A DNA stretch of 64,000 nt from Batkoa obscura (Eukaryota; Entomophthoromycota; Entomophthoromycetes; Entomophthorales; Batkoaceae), in NCBI GenBank assembly GCA_030770535.1, contig JASVEC010000030.1, positions 1 to 64,000 on the forward strand. Direction: 5' to 3'. Shown here one piece after another: positions 35,426 to 46,956 of the stretch (its first letter is position 1; each line of letters opens with the position of its first letter). The notes beneath the pieces are model-generated. The model worked only from the letters and a program-made list of their open reading frames with translations. It was not told where the DNA came from and searched no databases. The translations under genes and the position numbers were made by a program.

Positions 35426-36176
35426 GTTGAAACAAAAAACATTTGTATATAACTATTTTTAAATTAAAAAAGTTCAATTTTAGATTTGAACTACTCTATA
35501 TATTAAAATTGAATAAGTTATATATAAACTTTTATGCTTACTTTATTTAGTCTATATAACTACTATAGTTGATAATATCTTGAAAGATTATAGTGACCAA
35601 AAATGTCACACTATAAAACAATGTGAAATAACCATGTGAAAAAGGAAATCATAAAATGACTTGATATTGAATCGATTGGTTTAATTGGCTATGAAATTAA
35701 TAAGGGATCAAACTAAGTTAAACTAAAAAACTTATTTTAAAGGACCAATTAAATCATTGTTTAGGAAAGGTGGCAAAATGGACTGAAAATCATAAGAGTT
35801 TGTAATAAAAAATGATTCGATCTTTAGAAAAAAGTGCAACCATAGGAAATGGCAATGTTTTGTTTAGCTAAAAACAGAATAATAAATTGATCTCTATCAA
35901 AACCTCTACATCATTATTTCATTATATTCAATTGTAATATTTAATAATATTTTAAAAACTGGTTTAGAAACAAATGTCCATAATTAGATTTTATATTAAA
36001 ATTTGAAAAATAAATTATAGTTTATATTAAACTTTAAAAAATATTATAGTTTATATTAAAACTTTCTAATATGATTGATGTTTATTAAAATTATTTAATG
36101 TTGTTAAATGTACAAGTATTATAAACAATAAATTTTACAATAGGTTTTAAAGATAAGAATTAGTTATATAATTAAT

Positions 36177-37714
36177 TTAAGCCGAGTTCGAGGTAATCAC
36201 AGATTTGTTATTACTTCCATCTTCATAAAAAAAATGACTATTAGGTGCTAAAAATGAATAAATATCCTTTGTATCCCCTAATAACGAATCACTTTCATGA
36301 TTCTCTTCAATACCATTACGTTGTGATTTATGCAATATATCAGCTAATAAATGGATGGAAGCTACTACAAATGATACAGTAGATTGTGCAATAGGATGCT
36401 GTAAAATGTCTTGTAAATACTTATCAATGGAATATGGTGATGGTGCAATTGAATCACAAGAAATAACCATAGTACCTGTAGTTAGGATATAATCTTTACC
36501 TCTCCAATTTAAGGAGTTTCCTAAGATACTATACAAAAACAAAGGTAAAGCCGATACCTCACGAAAACCCCAGGCAACCATATATTTTCTGAAATCGCTT
36601 ACTGGCTTTCCAATTAATGATTGGAATGTAATGAGATCTAAAGCAAACCATGTTACTACATGGAAAGCAAAGAAATTTAGTGGATGAATAGAAAAGATAG
36701 AGGAAAAGGAGTAAGAAGCAATAAGTCCATTAAGTACACATTCAGTAAAAGGCTCTAAAAGTATACTGAGCATTGAAATGTACTTACGTAAACGAAGCCA
36801 ACGAGATCTACGACCAAAAAAGGAAGAAAGAGGCATCTCACCCATTGGTTGATAGATAAGATCTTCAACCATAACGTGCTTGAGGCCTAGATCCCAAATA
36901 TTTTTAGCAATCCAATGATCTTCAGCTAAGACTTTAGTAGCTGCTTCCATACCACCAAACTTTTCAAAATCGGATTTACGATATAAACAACTCTTTCCCA
37001 TTACGCAAGAATCTAGCTTTAAAAAGTTAACGGCACTATACAACTTTGCATGGGTAGTATTTAAAAAGATGGCGTCTAACATAGCGCCAAAACTTTGAGC
37101 TTGTAAACCTATTGGTAAATGATGAACAAGACCAACTTCTGGCTTAATCAATTCTACTAAAGCTCTACCAAGTGTACCTTTGTTTAGGTATACATTTGAA
37201 TCGCATACCCATAATAAATCATATTTTGCTTGCTTATATGCTTCAACCATGTTGCTTACTTTAGGATTTACTCCATAAGTACACTCATCGATAATGATCT
37301 TAGCATCAACATTAGGGTACTTTGACATTAGTTTTTTTACAACAGGGATCGATGGATCGTTTGGTGAATGAACAGAAAATATTATCTCGAAATTAGTATA
37401 ATCTTGAGTAAATGAAGTCTCTAAATTTTGATATAGCATAAAATCTAATCCAGATAATGGACGAATAATACTGACGAATGGTGAACCAGGAATAGACAAT
37501 GGTTTACGTTTGTTTAATACTGAAGCAGGCTTATATTTATGAGTACTGTAAAAAAGTTAATATAAATTGGCTATCTTTTAAAATAAAATTACCTTAAATA
37601 CCAGCTCAATGTCGATACAAATATCATTAAAGCCCAAAAGATAAAGCCGAATGCAATAGCAGTAATATTAAATATACTGTATATACTCAAATTATCTAAA
37701 CTATAATCTAACAT
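36177..37714 (-). CDS. GCS1: ceramide glucosyltransferase (glucosylceramide synthase, GT21)
   Basis: Transfers glucose from UDP-glucose to ceramide on the cytosolic face of the Golgi, the first step of fungal glucosylceramide synthesis. Two exons (37593-37714 and 36177-37545) give about 496 residues. The start at 37714 provides the expected N-terminal membrane anchor (IYSIFNITAIAFGFIFWALM), which would be lost if only the long exon were used. GT21 signatures: SIIRPLSG, NPKVSNMVEAYKQAKYD, D156 in WVCDSNV (D2), D250 in LAEDHWIAKN (D3, general base region) and RRSRW at about 286-290 in the place of (Q/R)xxRW. Hydrophobic C-terminal segments follow. Its right flank is a 3.1-kb gene-free region. 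Confidence 0.95.
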
Positions 37715-38968
37715 GATGATAGTAAAAACAGAAAAAGATAAAAACAAATTGAGGATTAAATAGTGTATAAAAAGAGGTAATCTCTCCTTTAAAAATCAAA
37801 TAATTTAAATTTAACTGAAAAGTTAAACTTCTCAACTATTAATGATGTTTCTTATTTATACTTCATCCGCCATTTGATGGGGCCCTAAATTTTAATTGGC
37901 TATAGCTATGATTTCAAATCAAATTTGGAACGAATCGCATGTTTGAGAATAGAAATTTGATAGTGTTAAAAAGATTAATAACTTTAAATAACTTATAAAT
38001 TAAATATAGACTATTAAGCTCTATTGATTGTAAATAACGAATAAGAATGTAAGTATAAGAAGAAGATATACGGTATGTTTTGTTGTTTTATTTTATATTG
38101 CTCTTTTAATAACTTAACGCAAATTCATAATTTAGGCTCAAAATACATGAATTAAAATAATGTTGAGATCATTCTAAAGGTCATATTATTACCTAACTTA
38201 GTAATAAGTAATGGAAGAATATTAGCCCGACAACTAAATTTATAAAATAATGAAATGATTTTTAATATGCATAAACGATATTATATATATACAATATGAT
38301 ATTTTGTATATCAAAATGCTATTCCTAGTAAATTGATAAGTTTCTATACAAAACTATAGTACGATAGCTCATACATTCACAACTTATGATTATTAATACA
38401 CAATAGTAACTGCGCCGAGCCCGATCAATTAGATCATTTTAATTCTAATTGTAAAATCTAGTCATCAAAAAATGTAATTGGTTTAGCCGTGTGGAATTTT
38501 GGGGTAAAACCAATAGGGTTTAGGCTAATTTTGTAGAAAGAAATAAAATTGGCATTTGATTCAGGAAGAAAGGATTTCGGCTTGTTTTACAGATTAACAA
38601 TGATTTATAATCGCATTAAAATCTGGATAATTTTTTCAGTGGAAGTCATTAATTATTAATAAAATTTCAATGAACTTATACGTTTTTGAAACTTTTAATC
38701 AATTGATTATAGATTTTTAACCTAAGTAGTGCTAAAAAGGATACCAGTCTTTAGATATTTCATACAGAATATTCTTTTTTTTACTCTTCCTATTTTATTA
38801 TATTATCTTATTCAGTTTCATATTAAATATGCAATTGGGCAAATGCATTAGTTTTATCAGGGATGGGTAACTTAATAACTTACAATGAATTTTTTATTAA
38901 CAAAATTTTAGAGTTGTTCCGTGAAAAAATAGCAATTTCTAAGAAATTTAATAAAACACAATATTAAC

Positions 38969-39068
38969 ATGATGTGCTTTTTTAGCTTCATCACCTTTCT
39001 ATTTTAAGTCCTATTTGACCGGAAAAATTCTTAGTAAAATTCCTAAACATAAAAATCCATCTCCATAT
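38969..39068. mobile_element. MITE copy (decayed, forward)
   Basis: Left end ATGATGTGC is eroded and right end reads ATCTCCATAT. The TTAGCTTCATCACCTTTCTA and AGTAAAATTCCTAAACAT blocks match the family. Confidence 0.83.
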
Positions 39069-39158
39069 CTTTAAAGGTAAGTTTAGCATAATTATAAAAT
39101 TACTAAACAAGAATAAAACCCAGTCTCTTTAAGCTATTAAAAATAGTAGAAGTTATTA

Positions 39159-39263
39159 TATGGGGATGTATTTTTGTGTCTAAGAATTTTACTAACAAAT
39201 TTTCCGCTTAAATAGCGCTCAAAAAATGGAAAAAATAATGAAGTCAAAAAAAACACTCCCATA
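39159..39263. mobile_element. MITE copy (reverse, near consensus)
   Basis: Ends TATGGGGATG and CACTCCCATA, core TTCCGCTTAAATAGCGCTCA. Almost identical to the copy at 34288, suggesting a recent common source. Confidence 0.95.
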
Positions 39264-40871
39264 TGTTAATATTGATCAAAAGTCGAAACGTTAAAAATAG
39301 TACATTATTTGGAAACTATTATAAGACCGAGAAGCTTTATATTTATTTAGAAAATGGGACTAGTTTAATTTAGTAAATGAAAACATATTACTCATGAAAT
39401 CATAAAATGTTCTTATTTAGTATTTTTTAACTTTGGTTAATAAAATATGTTTAAAGATATATAAAATAATAAAATATCCCTGCTTTTATATTCCTAAAGT
39501 CTTTTTTTTTATAGTGGGGTAAAGAAGGAGCTCGTATTTATTTTGTTGAAATTAAGTTTGTATAAACTGTAATAAAATTATGGAATCTGTCAAAATCCAT
39601 AAATTTAACATTAGTCCTGACATACAATGGGAATGTGTTTTTTTGAACTATGGAGTAATTTTTTTAACCTAATAGTGCTAAAAAATAAAAAAATAAACCC
39701 AAATATTCCCTAATGTCCTTGATTTAGAATCTTCAGCTTTTAGCATAAAATTCAAATTGAGTGAAACACTAGTTATTAAAATATAATATTTTGAAGTTTA
39801 ATCCAAAAGTAAAATATTTAGAACCGGATACAGTTAACCTTTACCTTCCTTTAATCTATTACTAATACACTCTACAATGAATTTACAAATCACATATACT
39901 ATCTCAATCTATAAATTTGCTTAAAAAGGATTGGCAGAAAATTTGAAAAAAAATCAAAGTAAAAGTAGAAAAAAACTAATTGAAAATCTTAAAAACCTGT
40001 TAAAGCTTATACGGTTTATTTAAAAATATTAGTTTACTATATAATTATAAGAAAAGCTATATAAATAAAATAGACTTTAATTTTATTTAATAGATTTTTT
40101 ATACTAAATGGCATCTATGAATTTATAATGTTAAAAAAAATTAGAACAAAGAAGTTATAGGGTTATGCAAAAGTTTTTTAAATAATTTAATAACTCTTTA
40201 AGGATTAAACCTTTTGCAAAACGGCATGATAATTTTAATATTAAGCTATTATACTTTTAAGCTTTATAAAGTTTTATCATGTAATCAAATAGCTATTAGT
40301 CTATTTTTAAAAACACTCTGCTTTATTATATTAGGTCTTTTTTAAGCATTATTTAAAATTAGTTTTCTTTAAAATATAAAGTATAATACACACAAAAAGA
40401 AGCATACGTCTTTATTGTAAAGTCCTTATAAACTGGACTATAAAGAGTTGTAAGTGGGTAGTTTAACAAGGCATGTCACATAGTATTAGAAATTTTTTAA
40501 ACTTAAGTTAATTATTCATTTTTTGATTAGTTCGTAGAAAGTAAAAAAGGCGTACCTTCACTTAATCAGAAAAAGTAAAATTATAATCCAAATTTATGCC
40601 TTTTGAGTTTTTGTTAAACTTTATCTTTATTCCTTTTCCCTTACATCGCCTCTTTTATCCATATCTATTTAGGATGCTATAGTCACTTTATAACTTATTG
40701 AAGAATTTAAAATTTCTTCCACTTAATAAGTTTAAAAAAAACTTGTCACATAACTAACTTTGAATTGTTAGAAATTGATTGGCTGATTCGAGATTCTATG
40801 ATTGATGTTAAAATTAAGCAATGGAAAAGTCAACGTCAAAAACCGATTTTTTATAAAAAAACTAAATAAAG

Positions 40872-41730
40872 ATGACTACTATCGAATGGAAAGGTAAACC
40901 CTCCCTTTACTCACCTCTATTTAGCAATAAAAATTAAAGTATTTTGAAATAGACCCAGCTGAGTCTCTTTGGACTTACAACTCAAGTTTGATATCTCAAA
41001 ACTTGAATTGTACATTCATCCAAGGTCTCCTTCTTGACTGTCAATCTCATCTTTCTTCCAGTACTTCCTCCTCTTCTTCCCCTACTCTTCCCCTTAATAA
41101 GTACCTTGAATATCTCTCTCAGGATACATACTATTTACAAGTGTATGCTCGAGCCTATGCCTATGCATTAGCACGATGTGAAGAGTTTTCAGTAATTGAA
41201 AAAATCAAAGTATTATTAGATGGAGTGTTTGAAGAATTAAAATACCATCAACTTTATTTGGGTAAATATGGATTACAAGTAGCAAAGAAAATTAGTAAAG
41301 AAACAGGGAACTATGTTGATTTTTTGATAAGTGTAGCGAAAGAACAACCGGTACAAGCGTTGCTTGCAGCAGTAATTCCTTGCACCAGATTGTATTTATA
41401 TTTGGGTAAGTTGAGGAAGATATTTGTATTTCATTTTAGATTAATTTTCTTTTATCAGGTACTGAATTAAAATCGCAATTGAATATGGAATCATTAAACT
41501 CCTTTAATAATCTTAGTTTAGAAGGTAAGGAAAAAGTTGATAAAATTGAGCTTTATTTTAACTGGATTGAAAAATATTCAAGTGATGGATTGAGGGATGT
41601 TTGTCATCTTTTAGAAAGTTTATTTAATGATTTGGTTAAAGATGCAGATGAGGAGCTAGTAGAGTTATGTAAACAAAATTATAAAAAAGCATTGCAATTG
41701 GAGTTGGAATTTTTTGAACAAGTTAATTAA
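40872..41730 (+). CDS. TenA/THI-4 family protein (thiaminase II-like)
   Basis: Three exons (40872-40893, 40953-41405, 41459-41730) encode about 248 residues, a normal length for a stand-alone TenA domain. TenA proteins hydrolyse amino-pyrimidine breakdown products to salvage the thiamine pyrimidine. Family features: the helix YLSQDTYYLQVYARAYAYA (about 61-79), the candidate catalytic Cys151 in AAVIPCTRLYLYLG, and YFNWIEKYSSDGLRDV near the C-terminus. A Ser-rich loop (SSSTSSSSSP) interrupts the N-terminal part and is probably disordered. In yeasts TenA is often fused to a kinase domain (Thi20); here it is alone. Some eukaryotic relatives have lost activity, so the reaction is inferred. Convergent with the Zn2Cys6 gene at 42028. 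Confidence 0.88.
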
Positions 41731-42027
41731 AGAAATAAAAGTAATTGTTTTTATTATATGAATTTTTTGGTTTATTATATTTAGCTAATTAACATTTTAT
41801 TTCAATAAAAAAGATTTAAGAATTAAAAAAACATACTATAAACTGATATTATCTTGACGTAAACCAATTACCTTAGTATGTCCAAAGTATCCTTATCAAG
41901 TTTCAAAAAAACCAACAACTCAATCATACTCCACTATCACATCCTAGAGTCTCCTTTCTGTTAATCTTTGCAACCATTCCCTAAAAAAACTTTATTAGCA
42001 CAAAATCTATAGTATCCGATTCCACCT

Positions 42028-44101
42028 TCACTTACCACATAAGTTTTTAAAACCTATAGTAGCTGGTTTAATTTGATATTTTGTATTATTAATAAATTCA
42101 CATTCCCAAGCATGATATCTAGCGAAATCTAATTTAGAAGAACAAATTGGAAATTGAGGTGCTTCTCTTTTATAGATTTCTCTTAATGGCAAACTCAATA
42201 CTTTTAAATCTTGATCCAAAAGGTTCAAGTTTCTACATTTTACTACCGCTTTTAAAGCATGAAAAGCAGCCATTGGAATGGTCCAATCACTTGCTTCACG
42301 TATCCCCCAATAGGGGTGACGTGATCCTGTGTAGATTTCATATTGACGATAATCGAGAAGTTGAATAATATTTTGACAACTTTTTAAGCATGTAGTTTGA
42401 TAGTATGTCAATTTAGGACTATTAATTTGAGATACTACAAAGGCATCCATAATGGGCTCAACCAAATCAATTAATAGTGTGTTTTTGATTAAGACTAATA
42501 AATAATCTGACATTGGTAAGGGATAGCTATTATTATTGTTATTATTGATTGTTTCTTCACTATTTGTATCACTGCTACTACCGCTACTATCACTACTATT
42601 ATTATTATCTTGTTGATTATTCATATTAACGGCCATTAATTGTTTAATTATTAACTCATCATCAAAAGCATATAATTGATTTAATTGGTTAATATTTAAT
42701 AATATAATTCTCTCATAATTCTGTAGAGAAATCTCTTGATTAGTGTATAGATGACTTAACTTATTACAAATGTGTAAGATGGATATTGTCTTTGTTAATT
42801 TACAGCAATTTTTCATTCTTTTTTCTGCTAATAATTCTTCTTTACTCAAGTTTACACTCTGTTTCCATTCGATAGGTAACTCAATCATCTTCAAATCGTC
42901 TTTACTTGTATTATTAAAGATGCTTGGTTTGTTGATAAAACAAGAAATTAACAAATCATATAATATAATAATTGCTTGGATTGTTTTGACTTCATAAAAT
43001 TGAATTAAACCCATAGGATGGTTATCTAACCTCTTATTGCTTAGTGCAATTTCATTCAAATGAATCATTTGACTCAATTTAGTAATTTCCATAATTCGAT
43101 TGTAGGCTAAAGCTTGTCCCATATTAATAAATTCCATTGATAGTAATAATAAATTGGCTTGTATAAATCGTAGTTGGTCCTCAAAACACAATTGAAATGG
43201 ACTTTGATTTAATATTTCTTTACATTTTAGATATAATGGATCTTCAAATAAGAGTGGTAATTCTTGATTATTAAATTGTTGTGTCGGCATTTTGTTCCAA
43301 TTTTTATCAAAGTTAATAACTCCACTATCTATTTAATAGTTTATATTTAATATTATTATATTATATTATATTTTTACCTCTTAAATAAACATACTTTGAA
43401 TGTCTTAACACCTTTAGTGAAATAACGGTCAATAGAGGAGAAGGAACACCTTGCTTTTCTTTTTCTTTTTCATATGATATATGTTCTTCTGTAATAAAAG
43501 GATAAAAATCCATGTGTAAATCAATAAATAATTTAGATATATCATTTTTGAAATTATCTAGAGATAAACTATTTTGTATCTTAAAATTAAAATTAAATGA
43601 GTTATTTAATATTATCATTTCCTTTAAACTTTGTATATTTAACTTAATGTATTCGATTTCTATCTTTTTAATAGCTTCTTTATCTTTCACTGTACTACTA
43701 TCTTTAGGTACTAACATGGATAAATTAGGTACTAGCTTTTTTGTATTTGCTTCTCCACTTATTTTAATATATTTATCCGAGAAGTTGACTACTGGTGTCA
43801 GTTGTAATTGATTCAATAAAGCTAGATCTGGGTCTTCATCCTTAGGTGTTAATAATTCTTCTGTATTCAATTGATAATCAATTAGATTTAAATTCTTTGC
43901 CATGTTAAATAATTGATTTAATCTCTTTCCTAATACCCTTACTCGTTGTCGATCAAATTGTACTCTTTCTTCGCCTTTAGCATTTAGTTTAATTGGAGAA
44001 TAATCACATATCAGATTTAAATCAATACAACGACTACATTTTGGTTTATTTTTACTACATCTTTTCTTGCTCCGACGACAATTCAAACAATTTTTGATCA
44101 T
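42028..44101 (-). CDS. Zn2Cys6 fungal-type transcription factor (copy 1)
   Basis: Two exons (43378-44101 and 42028-43328) give about 674 residues. The binuclear zinc cluster lies at the extreme N-terminus: C5, C8, C15, C22, C25 and C32 in spacing CX2CX6CX6CX2CX6C, with the usual basic loop (RRSKKRC). A linker and helical segment (about 55-80) follow, then a long helical middle-homology-type region with poly-Asn/Ser stretches (SSDSSGSSSDTNSE). It is a paralogue of the gene at 46957: same zinc spacing, same single intron at the same place (VLRH...(Y/F)RG, phase 1), and matching DPLY and DWTI(P/T)(M/I)A blocks. Probably a DNA-binding regulator of unknown targets. Confidence 0.92.
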
Positions 44102-44715
44102 TTTTCTTTATTGTCTTTGTTATTCCTATAAAATGGAGTTGTGGCTTTCGAGAAATTAATAAAATTAATATTCAATTGAATTATTAATCTATTTTGAATT
44201 ATGAACTTATTTAGTATGGATTGAAGGTTGAGATGATGTTAGGTTGGATTATAGCCTATAAAATTGTGTCTATTTTTAGTGGAAAAAAGCTATTCGTTGC
44301 TAAAAATTTAGTCTTAATCATGGAAACAGAGTTAGTTTTTGACCAAATTGATACTTTTAAAGCACCCTTTTAGGGGATTTGTACTATTTAAATTACTTTT
44401 TAGAATATAATATAACTTTTATACAATCAAAGGATATTTAATAGCTAATGCAGCATTGATAAATATAATAATATTAATTTATGATATTATTATCTTCCTA
44501 GAGTAATGCCAAATTTAAAATAAATGCTTATGTAATTGGTTTGGAAATTGAAAACTATTTTGCAATATTGACAAACTTAATTTCCCCCCACCTTTGCGTA
44601 GTTTGAGGGAATAACAATCAACCAATAAAATCTTCTATTAATATTATGGTTTTAGTTGTCAATATAAATTCATAAGTTAAGATTTAGTTTTTTTTCAACT
44701 TTTTTTAATAAAAAG
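44102..44715. other. divergent intergenic region
   Basis: 614 bp between the divergent starts of the first Zn2Cys6 gene and the Ig-like-domain gene; it should hold both promoters. No repeat or clear motif was seen. Confidence 0.55.
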
Positions 44716-46531
44716 ATGAACATTAATAAACTATATGATAGGTAAGTCAATTGAGAAGAGTAAAAAGGATTTGGAATTTGAGTCAGATAGTAGAGAATCT
44801 GATATGTAAAGGCCATACACATATGTTTATTATTTTTATTTCTTTAGTATCATCAATAATGCAATTGAAAGTAAGTTAAATTATGAACAAGGGTTAGAAC
44901 AAGAATCGTTTTATCGCTTGGATGAAATATTGAAAACCATTCAAGTTTTGAGGGATTTTAAAGTTAAGTTTGATAATTTGGTAAGTCTATTTGAGTATCG
45001 CTGGAAGGGATAATGAGATGAATGATTAAACTAATGTTTATCTAGAATTTATTTGAAGAAACGAAACAATCGGATTTGGGTTTAGAATTAGGAAATAATA
45101 AAAATACATATTTAAATAAAGAATTAAGTTTTAATAATAAAGTAATACTTTTATAGGCTGTAGTTATTTGGTATATTTAAATTTTATTTTTTGTCTAGAT
45201 GAAAAATTACTCGAGGGAAAATACAGATAATAATAATAATAATAATAATAATAACGGCCCAAAAACTACATTGGATAATACATTAACAGTAAAATATACT
45301 AATAGTTGTATAGCAATAGTTTAATGTTTTTTTGTTAAGGATCAGTTTATTAATTTAATAGTTAATAATAACACCAATTCAACAAGGGTATATAAAAGAA
45401 ATTCCATATTACCAATGATGCAACAAAGGTTGGATAAATTATTTTTTAGTTATTTACAAAAAGTTTGCAATGACAGTAATATTTCATATGTTATACTATT
45501 ATGTTAATTAGTTCTTATTTTATTTTCTTATTATCTATTTAGAATATATTAAAGATGATAAAGGGGAATTAATGTAAGTTTGTTATTATTGTTGAGCAAG
45601 AGTTATTAATTTTTTATAAAAGTCATCAATTAGTACGAATAAAAAAGAAAGAATTACGCTCAGATGATTATATCCCATTTAAATTTCGAATATCCCCCTT
45701 TAGTAATGGGTTTATGGCCGAAATAAGGGAGCATGGGATCAATGAAGCGAGTCTAGATTATTCTAAGATCAAATTATATCTCTGGAATCAACCATACATC
45801 TGTCGATTTAATTCTGAAGGACGAAAAAGTAAAACAAAAGGCACCCATATATGGACTATTGAAGCTAAACACCTCCCAGATGGCTTATGGAAATTTAAAA
45901 AATTTCAACGAAAAATAGTAGAGCCTTTACCAAGAGTAGCTTATATTGGTTTAAAATATGTCTGGTATCCAAAGATTTGGGATCCCCAAATACAGAGTAA
46001 GTAAAAATTGATATTAGATTTATAAATAGTAAAAGAAACAGGATTTTGTTAATAAAGGTATTTTAGAACCCAAAGCAGCCTTCTCTTCCCCTTGGCTACC
46101 AGATTGGTTAAGGTGGGAAAATAACTGTTTAACGGGGACTCCAGGATTAAATGATAAAAGTTGTGAAATATCGGCAGTGGCACAATATCAGCAAGAAGAT
46201 AAAAGTAAATACATATAATATTTAAATAAAACAATAATAATAATAACAATGTTCATTTAATTTAGCTTATAGTATCTCAGTGAAATTTTTTTTAACTGTA
46301 GCTCGATTAGATGGTTTAGAAATCAATAGTAGCACAACAAATGATGAAATATCTATGGCCAATTGTAACCATTCGTTAGATGTTATATTTAATAATTATT
46401 TTTCAGTGGGAAATACAATGGGACAAAATTTAAATAATATGGATTTAAGTAATAGTAATAATAGAGATATAAATGAGAATTCATTGAATTTAAATCCAAA
46501 TGAAAATCTATTTATTACTGAAGAGTTTTAA
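44716..46531 (+). CDS. conserved-looking fungal protein with Ig-like (He_PIG-type) C-terminal part
   Basis: Nine exons join in frame: 44716-44741, 44848-44980, 45046-45141, 45199-45288, 45340-45475, 45543-45573, 45623-45996, 46058-46204 and 46266-46531, giving about 432 residues. The first ~175 residues are helical and Asn-rich, with a (AAT)n-encoded Asn run in exon 4. Exons 7-9 look folded: PFKFRISPFSNGFMAEIREH, KLYLWNQPYICRFN, KTKGTHIWTIEAKHLPDG and RVAYIGLKYVWYPKIWDPQ. Then FSSPWLPDWLRWENNCLTGT plus AYSISVKFFLTVARL resembles the putative-Ig (He_PIG) pattern of (L)PxWLxW...L.GTP...V.A. I recall similar fungal proteins of unknown role but cannot name one with confidence. No signal peptide, so intracellular. 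It lies between two paralogous Zn2Cys6 genes and is divergent from the first. Confidence 0.75.
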
Positions 46532-46956
46532 TAAGAAGCCAAAGGAGAAAAAAAGAAAAAAGAAAGAATATAAGAGGATGTAAGTTAAAAATTTTACATT
46601 AGAGGTTTAATAATAAAGTATAAAAGTGGATGAGTTTTGAGGGAGTATCGAATTTAATAATAATAATGATATGTTTATTAACGTTATAATATTTATTGTT
46701 TTTAGTTTTAGTTATTAGAATAATTGTAGTGAATATTTGAGGAATTATAATACTTAAAAAAGAATTGGAAGATTTAATTCCGTTAAATTCAATTGCTTTC
46801 TTGTTGTATTGAGATCGTTATACTGTTTTAAATAAATGAAATTATTTTTTAAAAACCTTTTAATTAAATATACATGATTTATTAAATAAATTCAACTATC
46901 TTTTACTTAATAAAAGAAACCGCATAACAAATATATTTCATGTCTCAAACAAATGT
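46532..46956. other. convergent intergenic region
   Basis: 425 bp between the stop codons of the Ig-like-domain gene and the second Zn2Cys6 gene. AT-rich, with nothing recognised beyond presumed 3' ends. Confidence 0.5.

Larger units (their letters stand above)
33929..36176. other. MITE-dense intergenic region
   Basis: 2.25 kb between the transposon and the glucosylceramide synthase gene, with six MITE copies (34110, 34288, 34597, 34809, 35168, 35324), the highest density in the window. The rest is AT-rich, with no gene supported. Confidence 0.6.
37715..40871. other. long intergenic region with MITEs
   Basis: 3.15 kb between the divergent glucosylceramide synthase and TenA genes. It holds a decayed MITE (about 38969-39068), a near-consensus MITE (39159-39263) and a possible very old copy near 39626-39705. 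No reading frame or RNA gene was recognised in the rest. Confidence 0.55.

Noticed and set aside
39626-39705. Possible very old MITE copy
   Set aside because: It has a GGGAATGT start and a TAGTGCT-like core, but the rest cannot be aligned by eye; left out of the feature list.
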